This document shows positions 27,212 through 34,981 of a stretch of 64,000 nucleotides of DNA, one piece after another. Source of the stretch: Rhizobium sp. 16-449-1b. GTDB lineage: Bacteria > Pseudomonadota > Alphaproteobacteria > Rhizobiales > Rhizobiaceae. How positions within the stretch are numbered: the stretch's first letter is position 1; each line of letters opens with the position of its first letter. Location: the NCBI RefSeq assembly GCF_017741935.1, contig NZ_JAGHMH010000021.1, positions 186,001-250,000 of the forward strand, given 5' to 3'. A model generated the notes under the pieces. The model made no database searches. It was not told the origin of the DNA and worked only from the letters and a program-made list of their open reading frames with translations. Both the position numbers and the translations under genes were made by a program.

Positions 27212-27697
27212 ATGACCGCCAAAGACACCGACCAGCAGCCACCGGAAGTGCCAGCATCGCAGGGTGGCTACCACGTTACGGAGCAGGTCGGACATCTTCT
27301 GCGCAAGGCCTATCAGCGGCATCTGTCGATCTTCCAGACCAACGCAAGCGACCCGGACCTGACCTCGGTGCAGTTCGTGACCTTGTGCGCGCTGCATGAC
27401 CTGGGTCCGAGTTCCCAGGTCGAACTCGTCAAGGCGACCTCCGTGGATCAGGCCACGATCCGTGGCATTGTCGATCGGCTCAAGGTTCGCGGACTGGTCA
27501 ACCTGTCCAAGGACGAAGCCGATGGCCGCAAGGTCGTGATCTCCCTGCTGCCCAAGGGCGAGGCCTTGCTGCAGGAGATGTATCCCCGCGCCTACCATAT
27601 CAGCGAAGAAACCGTGGCGCGGTTGAACCCTGCGGAGCGGGTTGCGCTGCTCTATCTCTTGCGCAAGATTGCCGATGACGAAAGCGATGAACAGTAG
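27212..27697 (+). CDS. nicR: MarR family regulator of the nic cluster
   Basis: A 161-residue winged-helix regulator. Landmarks are LTSVQFVTLCALHDLGP, the recognition helix VDQATIRGIVDRLKVRGLV and the wing DEADGRKVVISLLPKG. In P. putida NicR represses nic genes and responds to 6-hydroxynicotinate; here it lies directly after nicX on the same strand, the same order as in that species. A closely similar MarR gene is at 7877-8356. Name is given by family resemblance plus position. Confidence 0.85.
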   Translation: MTAKDTDQQPPEVPASQGGYHVTEQVGHLLRKAYQRHLSIFQTNASDPDLTSVQFVTLCALHDLGPSSQVELVKATSVDQATIRGIVDRLKVRGLVNLSKDEADGRKVVISLLPKGEALLQEMYPRAYHISEETVARLNPAERVALLYLLRKIADDESDEQ

Positions 27698-27756
27698 GCT
27701 TGGCTTCGGATACGGACGGGCAGCGGCTTGCCGCTAGCGCGCGGCTCTCCCGTCGA

Positions 27757-27915
27757 GCCGACGCGGGTAATCAGATGCTCAAGCACTGCATGCTCTCTTG
27801 GGGTCAGCGCCAGCGGCTCGCCCTTGATCGAGAACCGGCGTGTTGAACTGGCAAAGACCAGATCGCCGACCACCACCTCTGGCGCCGCCCGATCTTGCCC
27901 GCGACGGACAAAGGC
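27757..27915 (-). pseudogene. Remnant of an OmpR-type response regulator (DNA-binding domain fragment)
   Basis: The minus-strand translation reads AFVRRGQD, then VVVGDLVFASSTRRFSIKG, then LALTPREHAVLEHLITRVG. This is the linker and first half of the winged-helix domain of an OmpR/TctD-type regulator. The receiver domain is absent upstream, where fabI begins at once, and the recognition helix is absent downstream. So only about 53 residues survive, wedged between nicR and fabI. It marks a past deletion or recombination joint. Confidence 0.7.
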
Positions 27916-27916
27916 T

Positions 27917-28699
27917 CTAGTCGATGATGTGGTATCCGCCGTCGATATAGATCGTATCACCAGTGATAAGGCGCGCTGCGTCATGCGCCAGGAATGCCGT
28001 TGCCATACCGACATCGTCGATCGAGACAAGGCTGCGCGTCGGTGCCGTTTCCTGTGCCTTATTCAACAGCTCGTCGAACTCGGGGATGCCGGAAGCTGCG
28101 CGCGTAGCAAGTGGGCCGGGCGAAATCGCATGCACGCGAATGCCCTTCGGCCCCAGCTCGGCCGCGATGTAGCGAACGGCGCTTTCCAGTGCGGCCTTGG
28201 CAACGCCCATGATGTTGTAGTTCTTCACCACCATCTGGCTGCCATAGTAGGTCATGGTGAACAGCGTGCCGCCTTGTTTCATGAGCGGTTCGGCAAGATG
28301 CGCCATTCGGATGAACGACCAGCAGGAAATATCCATCGTCTTCAGGAATCCGTCGTGAGGCACATCGACGACCCGCCCCTGCAAGGTGTCCTTCGGCGAG
28401 AAGGCGATGGAATGCACCACGAAATCGAGCTCGCCCCATTGCTCTGCGATGCGCTCGAATACCGCTTCCATCTGGCCGGGCACCGAGACGTCGAGCGGCA
28501 TGACAATCGGCGCCTCCAACGCCTGCGCGAGTGGCTCGACGTATGGCTTGGCCTTGTCGTTGAGATAGGTCACCGCCAGTTCGGCCCCCAGAGCGCGGAA
28601 TGCCCGCGCGCAACCCCAGGCGATCGACTGATCGTTGGCGATGCCAACCACCAGTCCGCGCTTTCCTTCGAGAAGCTTTGCCTTCACCGTCGGGATCAT
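27917..28699 (-). CDS. fabI: Enoyl-ACP reductase (FabI type)
   Basis: A 260-residue short-chain dehydrogenase of the FabI branch, reducing enoyl-ACP with NAD(P)H in fatty acid synthesis. NAD-binding GLVVGIANDQSIAWG near the N-terminus and the Tyr161-x6-Lys168 pair in NYNIMGVAKAALE are diagnostic. AAGGG precedes the start. It is last in the DUF3141-pta-ackA-fabI operon, so it is probably a second, conditionally expressed FabI rather than the housekeeping one. Confidence 0.88.
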   Translation of the reverse strand: MIPTVKAKLLEGKRGLVVGIANDQSIAWGCARAFRALGAELAVTYLNDKAKPYVEPLAQALEAPIVMPLDVSVPGQMEAVFERIAEQWGELDFVVHSIAFSPKDTLQGRVVDVPHDGFLKTMDISCWSFIRMAHLAEPLMKQGGTLFTMTYYGSQMVVKNYNIMGVAKAALESAVRYIAAELGPKGIRVHAISPGPLATRAASGIPEFDELLNKAQETAPTRSLVSIDDVGMATAFLAHDAARLITGDTIYIDGGYHIID

Positions 28700-28726
28700 C
28701 TGCAGCCCTTTCTTCCATCCACATAG

Positions 28727-29926
28727 CTAGAGTGTGTCGGCAGGCACGATCCCACCAGCATCGATAAGCGCGAGAGTATGCCGAGCGATCATCAGCTCCT
28801 CGTCGGTCGGGATGACGAAGACTTTGACCTTGCTGTCATCGCTCGACACCAGCAGTTCACCGGCCTTGTTGCGCTCCGTGTCGAGCGATACGCCGAGCCA
28901 GGCGAGTTTCCTGGCGATCCGTTCACGCATTGCTGGCGAATTTTCACCGACACCGGCGGTGAACACAAAGGCGTCCAGCCCACTCAACGCGGCAGCCAGC
29001 GCACCGGCATTGAGACCGATGCGATGAACGAAATGGTCGAGCGCCAGCGCGGCACCAGCCTCCTCGCTACCGAGCAGATCGCGCACATCGTTGCTGATGC
29101 CGGAAAGCCCTTTCAGCCCCGACTCCTTGTAGAGCAGATCCTGCAGCTGCTTGACCGACATGCCATGCTGCTCAAGCAGATAGAGCAGCACACCGGGATC
29201 GATTTGGCCACACCGCGTGCCCATCGGCAGGCCGTCGAGCGCGGTAAAGCCCAACGTGCTCTCCACGCTTCGTCCCTCGCGAAGCGCGCACATCGACGCG
29301 CCGCTGCCGAGATGGGCGACGATGACACGTCCGCCAGCAATATCGGGCGCAATGTCCGTCAGCCGCCCCGCGACATATTCGTAGGACAGCCCGTGAAACC
29401 CGTAGCGCCTAATCCCCTCCTCGAAATAGCGCGTCGGTATGGCATAATGATCAGTCATCGGATCATGCCCGCGATGGAAGGCCGTGTCGAAGCAGGCGAC
29501 TTGCGCGAGGTCGGGCTGCCGTTCCAGCAGAACCCGGATGGGCGCGAGATTGTTTGGCTGGTGCAGCGGCGCAAGCGGCGTGTACCACTCCAATTCCCGC
29601 AGCAGGCTTTCATCTACCTTCGCCGGTCCCGCATGGTTCGGCCCGCCATGGACGACCCGGTGGCCCACCGCGATCAGCCGCCCCTCAAGTCGCTCCCGTA
29701 GCCATTGTCCGACCAGGCGCATTGCCGAAGGCAGATCCGGGATGTCCTCGCTCGGATAGTCTTCATTCGCCAGTCGGTCACCCACGGCGTTCTTTATCGA
29801 GAGATGCGGCGCGGTGCCGATCCCGTCGATCTTCCCCTTGACCAGTCGCGCGAGCGAGCCAGCAGCAGAGAAGACTTCGAATTTCAGGCTGGATGAGCCG
29901 GCATTCACCACCAGTATCGTGTCCAT
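28727..29926 (-). CDS. ackA: Acetate kinase
   Basis: A 399-residue acetate/butyrate kinase interconverting acetyl phosphate plus ADP and acetate plus ATP. N-terminal phosphate-binding ILVVNAGSSSLKF, the RVVHGG loop and GFTALDGLPMGTRCGQIDPG are all present. ATG 29926 is chosen because it opens exactly at the conserved N-terminus; it lies four bases after the pta stop. Full length for the family. Confidence 0.93.
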   Translation of the reverse strand: MDTILVVNAGSSSLKFEVFSAAGSLARLVKGKIDGIGTAPHLSIKNAVGDRLANEDYPSEDIPDLPSAMRLVGQWLRERLEGRLIAVGHRVVHGGPNHAGPAKVDESLLRELEWYTPLAPLHQPNNLAPIRVLLERQPDLAQVACFDTAFHRGHDPMTDHYAIPTRYFEEGIRRYGFHGLSYEYVAGRLTDIAPDIAGGRVIVAHLGSGASMCALREGRSVESTLGFTALDGLPMGTRCGQIDPGVLLYLLEQHGMSVKQLQDLLYKESGLKGLSGISNDVRDLLGSEEAGAALALDHFVHRIGLNAGALAAALSGLDAFVFTAGVGENSPAMRERIARKLAWLGVSLDTERNKAGELLVSSDDSKVKVFVIPTDEELMIARHTLALIDAGGIVPADTL

Positions 29927-29930
29927 GGCC

Positions 29931-30896
29931 TCAACCGCCCTGTATCGGCGCCGCACGACGGCGCGCTTCCGCAAGCAAGACGCCGACCGCGCAGGAGGCA
30001 AGGCGCGTGCGCACCGAATCCGCCCGCGACGTCAGGATGATCGGCACACGCGCGCCAAGGACGAGGCCAGCTGCATCCGCCCGCGCCATGAAGGTCAGGT
30101 TCTTGGCCAGCATGTTGCCAGCCTCGAGATTGGGCACGACGAGGATTTCGGCGTGGCCGGCGACCGGAGAGCGGATGCCCTTTATTCTCGCGGCCTCCGG
30201 GTCGATCGCATTGTCGAAGGCAAGCGGCCCGTCCAGAACGCCCCCCGTTATCTGTCCGCGTTCCGCCATCTTGCAGAGCGCAGCAGCCTCGATCGTTGAC
30301 GGAATCTTCGCCGTGACCGTCTCGACGGCCGAAAGGATCGCCACGCGCGGCGTGCCGAGCCCGATCTGGGTGAAAAGATCGATCGCGTTCTGGATGATAT
30401 CGCGCTTGGCATCGAGATCCGGCGCGATATTGATGGCGGCGTCGGTGATGAAGAGCGTTTCCGAATGGCCAGGCACATCCATCACGAAGACATGGCTGAT
30501 CCGCCGTGCGGTTCTGAGCCCCGTCGCAGATGACGTCACGGCCCGCAAAAGCTCATCCGTATGCAGACTTCCCTTCATCAAAAGATCACCGCCGCCTTCC
30601 CGGATGATCTCCACTGCCTTGGCGGCAGCCGCATCACTGTGAGGAGCGTCGACCAGTTCGAAAGGCGAGATGTCGAGATCATGCGCCTTGGCCACGCCGC
30701 GTATTTTCTCGGCCGGGCCGACAAGGACCGGGCATATCAGCCCGACCTCGGCCGCTTCGACAGCGCCACGCAGCGATGTCTCATCGCAAGGGTGGGCAAC
30801 GAGTGTCCTCATCGCGGGAACCAGCTTGGCCTTCGCGATGAGCCGCTCGTACTTCTCATGCCGGCCGGTGTCGCCGACGTTTTCCAAGTTCGACAT
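29931..30896 (-). CDS. pta: Phosphate acetyltransferase (Pta/Ptb type)
   Basis: A 321-residue PTA_PTB-domain enzyme that exchanges CoA and phosphate on acetyl or another short acyl group. Motifs include LMKGSLHTDELL, HVFVMDVPGHSETLFITDAAINI and the C-terminal VPNLEAGNMLAKNL. It lacks the N-terminal MaoC/enoyl-CoA hydratase part often fused to this family. ATG 30896 is favoured by a GGAG 9 bases upstream; in-frame ATGs at 30929 and 30911 are alternatives. Coupled to ackA. Confidence 0.88.
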   Translation of the reverse strand: MSNLENVGDTGRHEKYERLIAKAKLVPAMRTLVAHPCDETSLRGAVEAAEVGLICPVLVGPAEKIRGVAKAHDLDISPFELVDAPHSDAAAAKAVEIIREGGGDLLMKGSLHTDELLRAVTSSATGLRTARRISHVFVMDVPGHSETLFITDAAINIAPDLDAKRDIIQNAIDLFTQIGLGTPRVAILSAVETVTAKIPSTIEAAALCKMAERGQITGGVLDGPLAFDNAIDPEAARIKGIRSPVAGHAEILVVPNLEAGNMLAKNLTFMARADAAGLVLGARVPIILTSRADSVRTRLASCAVGVLLAEARRRAAPIQGG

Positions 30897-30957
30897 TTGC
30901 ACATGCTCCATGCAGGAAGGCGCGTTCAAAGCTTGGGTTCTTCGGTAATCCCGTCGG

Positions 30958-33207
30958 CTAGGTCACACGGCGGATGGCCTTCACCGACGCCGTCTTTGAT
31001 GGCGGCGCAGAGGGGGCGGTGATCGGCTCCTCGGAAACGTCGAAGATGTCGATGATCCTCAGCCAACGCCGCTCGGCCTCACCGGTCAGGGCACCACGCG
31101 CATTCAGGACCTCCCGCAGCGAGGACAGTGCTTGCCGGCGCAGCCCTTCCTCCAACGGCAACAACCGGGCAATGGCGTTAACCGCCGCCTCCTCGTCGAT
31201 GACGAGCATGAAGAACTGGTCGCGGATCAAAGCTTTGAACTCCGCCAGCGTCATGACCGGCATCCCGTCCTCAACGCGACGCATCCGGCGGATCGCGGCA
31301 AATCCGCGTTCGTCGGCAGCACCGTTCGCCATGGCCACGTAAAGCAGGCTGCGCGCCAAACCCTCGCGAAGCCCGCCTCGGTCCATCTGTGCCTTTAGTT
31401 CCTCGATCCTCTCCTGAAGGACGCGCGCATGCAACGCTGTCTTGCTTGCCCGCCGCTGTTGCCTAGCGTCCGAACTGTCGATACCGACCGAGGCCTGCAG
31501 GAACGGCGATCCATAAACAGACAGAAACATCGCCTCGCTCAGCATCTCCACACCCTGCCGCCATGCATCCAGGTTCTCGACGATCTGGCGCGACACTGCC
31601 TGTTCGATTGTCAGGAAGGGATTGCCTGAAGCCACAGGACGGCGCTCTTCGGCCACCTCGGCGGCGAGATCGGCAATCGGCGCCATCAACGGATTGACGT
31701 CCGAAAACACCTCGTATTGCAGCCGCAGCGGATGCATCTCGCGAAGGCTGCGGCTCGCCCAATCCGGCACCATGGCGCGCAGGACGGGTTGAAGAAAAGC
31801 GCGGTAGAGCGACAGGTTGATGTCCGAGACCTTCGCGACGGTCGCAAAGCGCCGGTCGTCCTCCGGGCCATTGCATCCGAGCGCGCGGATATCATCCAGC
31901 GTCCGCGCCTCGCAGCGCATGATCCAATCGCCCTCCACGAGGTCTCCGCCGACGGTTTCATCGGTCTTCGCTTCGAAAATCGCTTCGTAGAGCCCCGGCG
32001 GCAAAGCATCGATCAGGTCGATATTGCTGGAGAATTCGCCGTGCTCCTTGCGGGCGACGCTTGCAGACACGAATATCCCGAGATGGCCGATCGTTTCGTG
32101 CACGGTATAGACGATCGTCTGCCCGTGCGAGCGTATCTCGTTCACGTCGTCGTAGAGATCCAAAATCCAGCCGAGCGCTTGAGCAGGCGGGGTGACATTG
32201 TCACCCTTCGAGCAGAAGACAACGATCGGCGCGCGAATGTTGCGAAGATCGATCGCCTCCCCATTCGATGCCTCGATACGACCGGCTGCAAGATTGTTGC
32301 CAACGAAGAGCTCATCCACGATGAACTGGATCTCTTCGGCATTGAGACTGACATGACCGCCCCACCATTGCTCGAAGCCGAGATAGCGCGGTGCCTCGGT
32401 GTCGATCTTCGAATACAAATTATACTGCTTGGTCCAGAGCGTATTGGCCGGGTTCTGGTTTTCGAAATTCTGCACGAGCCAGGCACCGTCGAACACTCCG
32501 TGGCCGAGATCGCTCGTGAGCGCGGTCAGCCATGTGCCGCCGAGCAGCCCTCCCGTATAGCGCATCGGATACTTGCCGCGCTCGCCCGCCCAGTAAGACA
32601 GCGGCGCTCCGGCAATGATGATCGAGCCGAAGAGTTCGGGCCGCATCGCGGCCAGCATCATCACGGCCCAGCCGGCCTGGCAGTTGCCGATGACGCAGGG
32701 CTTGGCGTCGGCCTGCGGATGCAGCGCAATGACCTTCTCAAGAAAGACCGCTTCAGCCAGCGCGATATCCTCGATCGTCTGGCCTGTAACCGGCTCCGGA
32801 AGGAAGCCAATGAAATAGCAGGGGTGCCCCGCCTTCAACGCAACGCCGATCTCGCTATCGGCCTTGAACCCGCCAATCCCCGGCCCGTGCCCGGCGCGCG
32901 GGTCGACCACGACAAAGGGGCGGCGCAGATCGTCGACCGTCATGTCCTCGGGCGGAAGGATGCGGACCAGCGCGTAGTTGACGGGTCGCTCCAATGTGCG
33001 CCCATCCAACACGAGCTCGGGCGTGAAATTGAGCACATGCGGCGCGTTTGCTTTGGCATGCTCGCGATACTGATTGCCGCGCTGTCGCATGACATCCCAA
33101 AACAGAACGGAGCGTTGCGCCGCATCCAACGCGTAGTCGAAAGCAAGCCCGACAGCACCGAATTGAGCGCCGAAATCTTGTGTGGGGAGATGGGAGGAAT
33201 ACCGCAT
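30958..33207 (-). CDS. DUF3141 protein, PHA synthase-related alpha/beta hydrolase
   Basis: A 749-residue protein. Residues about 60-400 form an alpha/beta hydrolase core with VIGNCQAGW (Cys176), the Cys-type lipase box seen in polyhydroxyalkanoate synthases, and HETIGHLGIF for the catalytic His. The C-terminal 300 residues are helical with a TerB-like acidic stretch (LARSLLYVAMANGAADERGF). The family's reaction is not established. It leads the operon with pta, ackA and fabI, which suggests handling of acyl-CoA or acyl phosphate. Confidence 0.85.
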   Translation of the reverse strand: MRYSSHLPTQDFGAQFGAVGLAFDYALDAAQRSVLFWDVMRQRGNQYREHAKANAPHVLNFTPELVLDGRTLERPVNYALVRILPPEDMTVDDLRRPFVVVDPRAGHGPGIGGFKADSEIGVALKAGHPCYFIGFLPEPVTGQTIEDIALAEAVFLEKVIALHPQADAKPCVIGNCQAGWAVMMLAAMRPELFGSIIIAGAPLSYWAGERGKYPMRYTGGLLGGTWLTALTSDLGHGVFDGAWLVQNFENQNPANTLWTKQYNLYSKIDTEAPRYLGFEQWWGGHVSLNAEEIQFIVDELFVGNNLAAGRIEASNGEAIDLRNIRAPIVVFCSKGDNVTPPAQALGWILDLYDDVNEIRSHGQTIVYTVHETIGHLGIFVSASVARKEHGEFSSNIDLIDALPPGLYEAIFEAKTDETVGGDLVEGDWIMRCEARTLDDIRALGCNGPEDDRRFATVAKVSDINLSLYRAFLQPVLRAMVPDWASRSLREMHPLRLQYEVFSDVNPLMAPIADLAAEVAEERRPVASGNPFLTIEQAVSRQIVENLDAWRQGVEMLSEAMFLSVYGSPFLQASVGIDSSDARQQRRASKTALHARVLQERIEELKAQMDRGGLREGLARSLLYVAMANGAADERGFAAIRRMRRVEDGMPVMTLAEFKALIRDQFFMLVIDEEAAVNAIARLLPLEEGLRRQALSSLREVLNARGALTGEAERRWLRIIDIFDVSEEPITAPSAPPSKTASVKAIRRVT

Positions 33208-33518
33208 GCCGAATCTCCTGGTTCATCGCCTGTGGCGATCATTCAAAGACCTAATGCAGCTATGAGAATATATTCGTTCTGCATCCGCTCTATGAATGCG
33301 CCCCGCCTGTCGCAGGGCACTCAGTTATCTCGCAGATGCAGCATAGGCAGACGTGGCATTCCGACCAACGTATCTTACGGTAGCATACGTATGTTTTCGA
33401 CGGGCAGGCGAACGAATGTCAGCGGCGACGCTGCCATCGCGCGAAAAGAGCAGCAGCTAGCAGGGCGCCGCTGGCTCTTCCCAAAGAGCGCGCGCAAATC
33501 AGGCGTCGGGCTCTTTTT
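33208..33518 (-). promoter_or_regulatory. Gap between the DUF3141 operon and manC
   Basis: A 311-base gap on one strand: promoter for the DUF3141 operon and 3' end for manC. I see no gene. A short GCTCTT-CCCA-AAGAGC hairpin at 33474-33489 lies 30 bases past the manC stop but lacks a T tract. I looked for a Pho box before DUF3141 and did not find a convincing one. Confidence 0.4.
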
Positions 33519-34946
33519 TCAACTTCTGCCGAACTCATCGACGATACGGATGATGTCGTCTTCGCCGAGATAGGAGCCGGTCTGGACTTCGATCAGCTCG
33601 AGCAGGATCTTGCCCGGATTGGCCAGGCGATGGACTTCGCCAAGGGGTATGTAGACCGATTCGTTTTCGCGCAGCATCTGCACGTTCTCGCCGATCGTCA
33701 CTTCCGCCGTGCCCTTGACGACGATCCAGTGCTCGGAGCGGTGGTGGTGCTTCTGCAGCGAGAGCTTCTTGCCTGGTGTGACGAAGATGCGCTTCACCTG
33801 GAAGCGGTCGCCGTTGAAGATCGAGGTGTAGCCGCCCCAGGGACGGTAGGAGGTCGGGTGCGTCTCGGTGAGCTTCGATGTCGCCGGCTTCGAGGCCAGC
33901 ATCTTGACGATGGCGCCGACGTCCTGGCTGTCCTTGAGGTGGCCGACATAGACGGCATCCTCGCTGGCGATGACGGCGACATCGTCCATGCCGTTGACCG
34001 CGAGATGAACGCCATGGGTCATGACCAGCGAGTTGCGGGTGTTGACGACAGTGGTGTTTTCGGCGGCGACATTGCCCTTTTCGTCAGGATTGCCGCTCTT
34101 CCAGATCGCGTCCCAGCTGCCGAGATCCGACCATTGGAAGGGCGAGGGAACGACGGCTGCATTCCTGGTCTTTTCCATCACCGCGTAGTCGATCGAGATA
34201 TCGGGGCTTTCTGCGAATGCCGCCTTGTCGAGGCGGATGAAGTCGAGATCCTTGACACCCTTGATGACGGCTTCGCCGGCGGCCTTGAGGACGTCGGGGG
34301 CAAACGTGGTCATTTCGCTCAAAAGCTTGGCGACAGGGAACATGAACATGCCGGAGTTCCAGTAGAAGCCGCCGGATGCCAGCATCTCCTCGGCCTTCGC
34401 AAGCGGTGGCTTTTCGATGAAGCGCTTGACGGCCATCGCGCCGCTCGGCAGCGCCTCGCCGCCTTCGATATAGCCATAGCCGGTTGCCGGTTCCGTCGGC
34501 TTGATGCCGAAGGTGACGAGCTTGCCTGCGGATGCGGCTGCGATCGCGGCGCGTACGGCGTCGAAATAGACCTGGTCGGCATCGATCTCGTGGTCGGAGG
34601 CGAGCACATGCATGATCGCGCTCTCGCCGAAGCGGTCGCGCACCAGCGCGCCGGCGGCGGCAACGGCAGCGGCCGTGTTGCGGGCCATCGGCTCCAGAAG
34701 GATGCTCGATAGCGTCAGATCGAGTTCGCGGGCCTGCTCGGCGACGAGGAAGCGGAACTCCTCGTTGGTGATGACGATCGCCGGCTCATAGAGCGCCTTG
34801 TCGGAGACGCGCAGCAATGTCTCCTGAAAAAGGGTGGTATCGCCGATGAAACGGATGAACTGCTTGGGGGCGGCGGCGCGCGACAGCGGCCACAGGCGCG
34901 TGCCCTTGCCGCCTGCCATGATTACCGGAACGATCTTCTGCGTCAT
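33519..34946 (-). CDS. manC: Mannose-1-phosphate guanylyltransferase / mannose-6-phosphate isomerase
   Basis: A 475-residue bifunctional type II enzyme making GDP-mannose. The N-terminal nucleotidyltransferase has PVIMAGGKGTRLWPLSR followed by PKQF; the middle has FIEKPPLAKAEEML. The C-terminal cupin isomerase has RPWGGYTSI and KLSLQKHHHRSEHWIVV. ATG 34946 is preferred over 34952 because GAGGA lies about 9 bases upstream. It is 35 bases after manB. It supplies mannose (or fucose-type) donors for the polysaccharide locus next to it. Confidence 0.92.
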   Translation of the reverse strand: MTQKIVPVIMAGGKGTRLWPLSRAAAPKQFIRFIGDTTLFQETLLRVSDKALYEPAIVITNEEFRFLVAEQARELDLTLSSILLEPMARNTAAAVAAAGALVRDRFGESAIMHVLASDHEIDADQVYFDAVRAAIAAASAGKLVTFGIKPTEPATGYGYIEGGEALPSGAMAVKRFIEKPPLAKAEEMLASGGFYWNSGMFMFPVAKLLSEMTTFAPDVLKAAGEAVIKGVKDLDFIRLDKAAFAESPDISIDYAVMEKTRNAAVVPSPFQWSDLGSWDAIWKSGNPDEKGNVAAENTTVVNTRNSLVMTHGVHLAVNGMDDVAVIASEDAVYVGHLKDSQDVGAIVKMLASKPATSKLTETHPTSYRPWGGYTSIFNGDRFQVKRIFVTPGKKLSLQKHHHRSEHWIVVKGTAEVTIGENVQMLRENESVYIPLGEVHRLANPGKILLELIEVQTGSYLGEDDIIRIVDEFGRS

Positions 34947-34981
34947 CTGCATTGGTCCTCGAAATGGTCTTTAATCGTTGA

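Noticed and set aside
33208..33420. Possible Pho box before the DUF3141 operon
   Set aside because: Looked for paired CTGTCAT-type repeats because related operons are phosphate-controlled; no convincing pair found.
33474..33489. Short hairpin GCTCTT-CCCA-AAGAGC downstream of manC
   Set aside because: Only six base pairs and no T tract, so not called a terminator.
31717..33573. A 618-codon plus-strand frame opposite the DUF3141 gene
   Set aside because: Antisense artefact; the opposite strand encodes a hydrolase with an intact active-site box.
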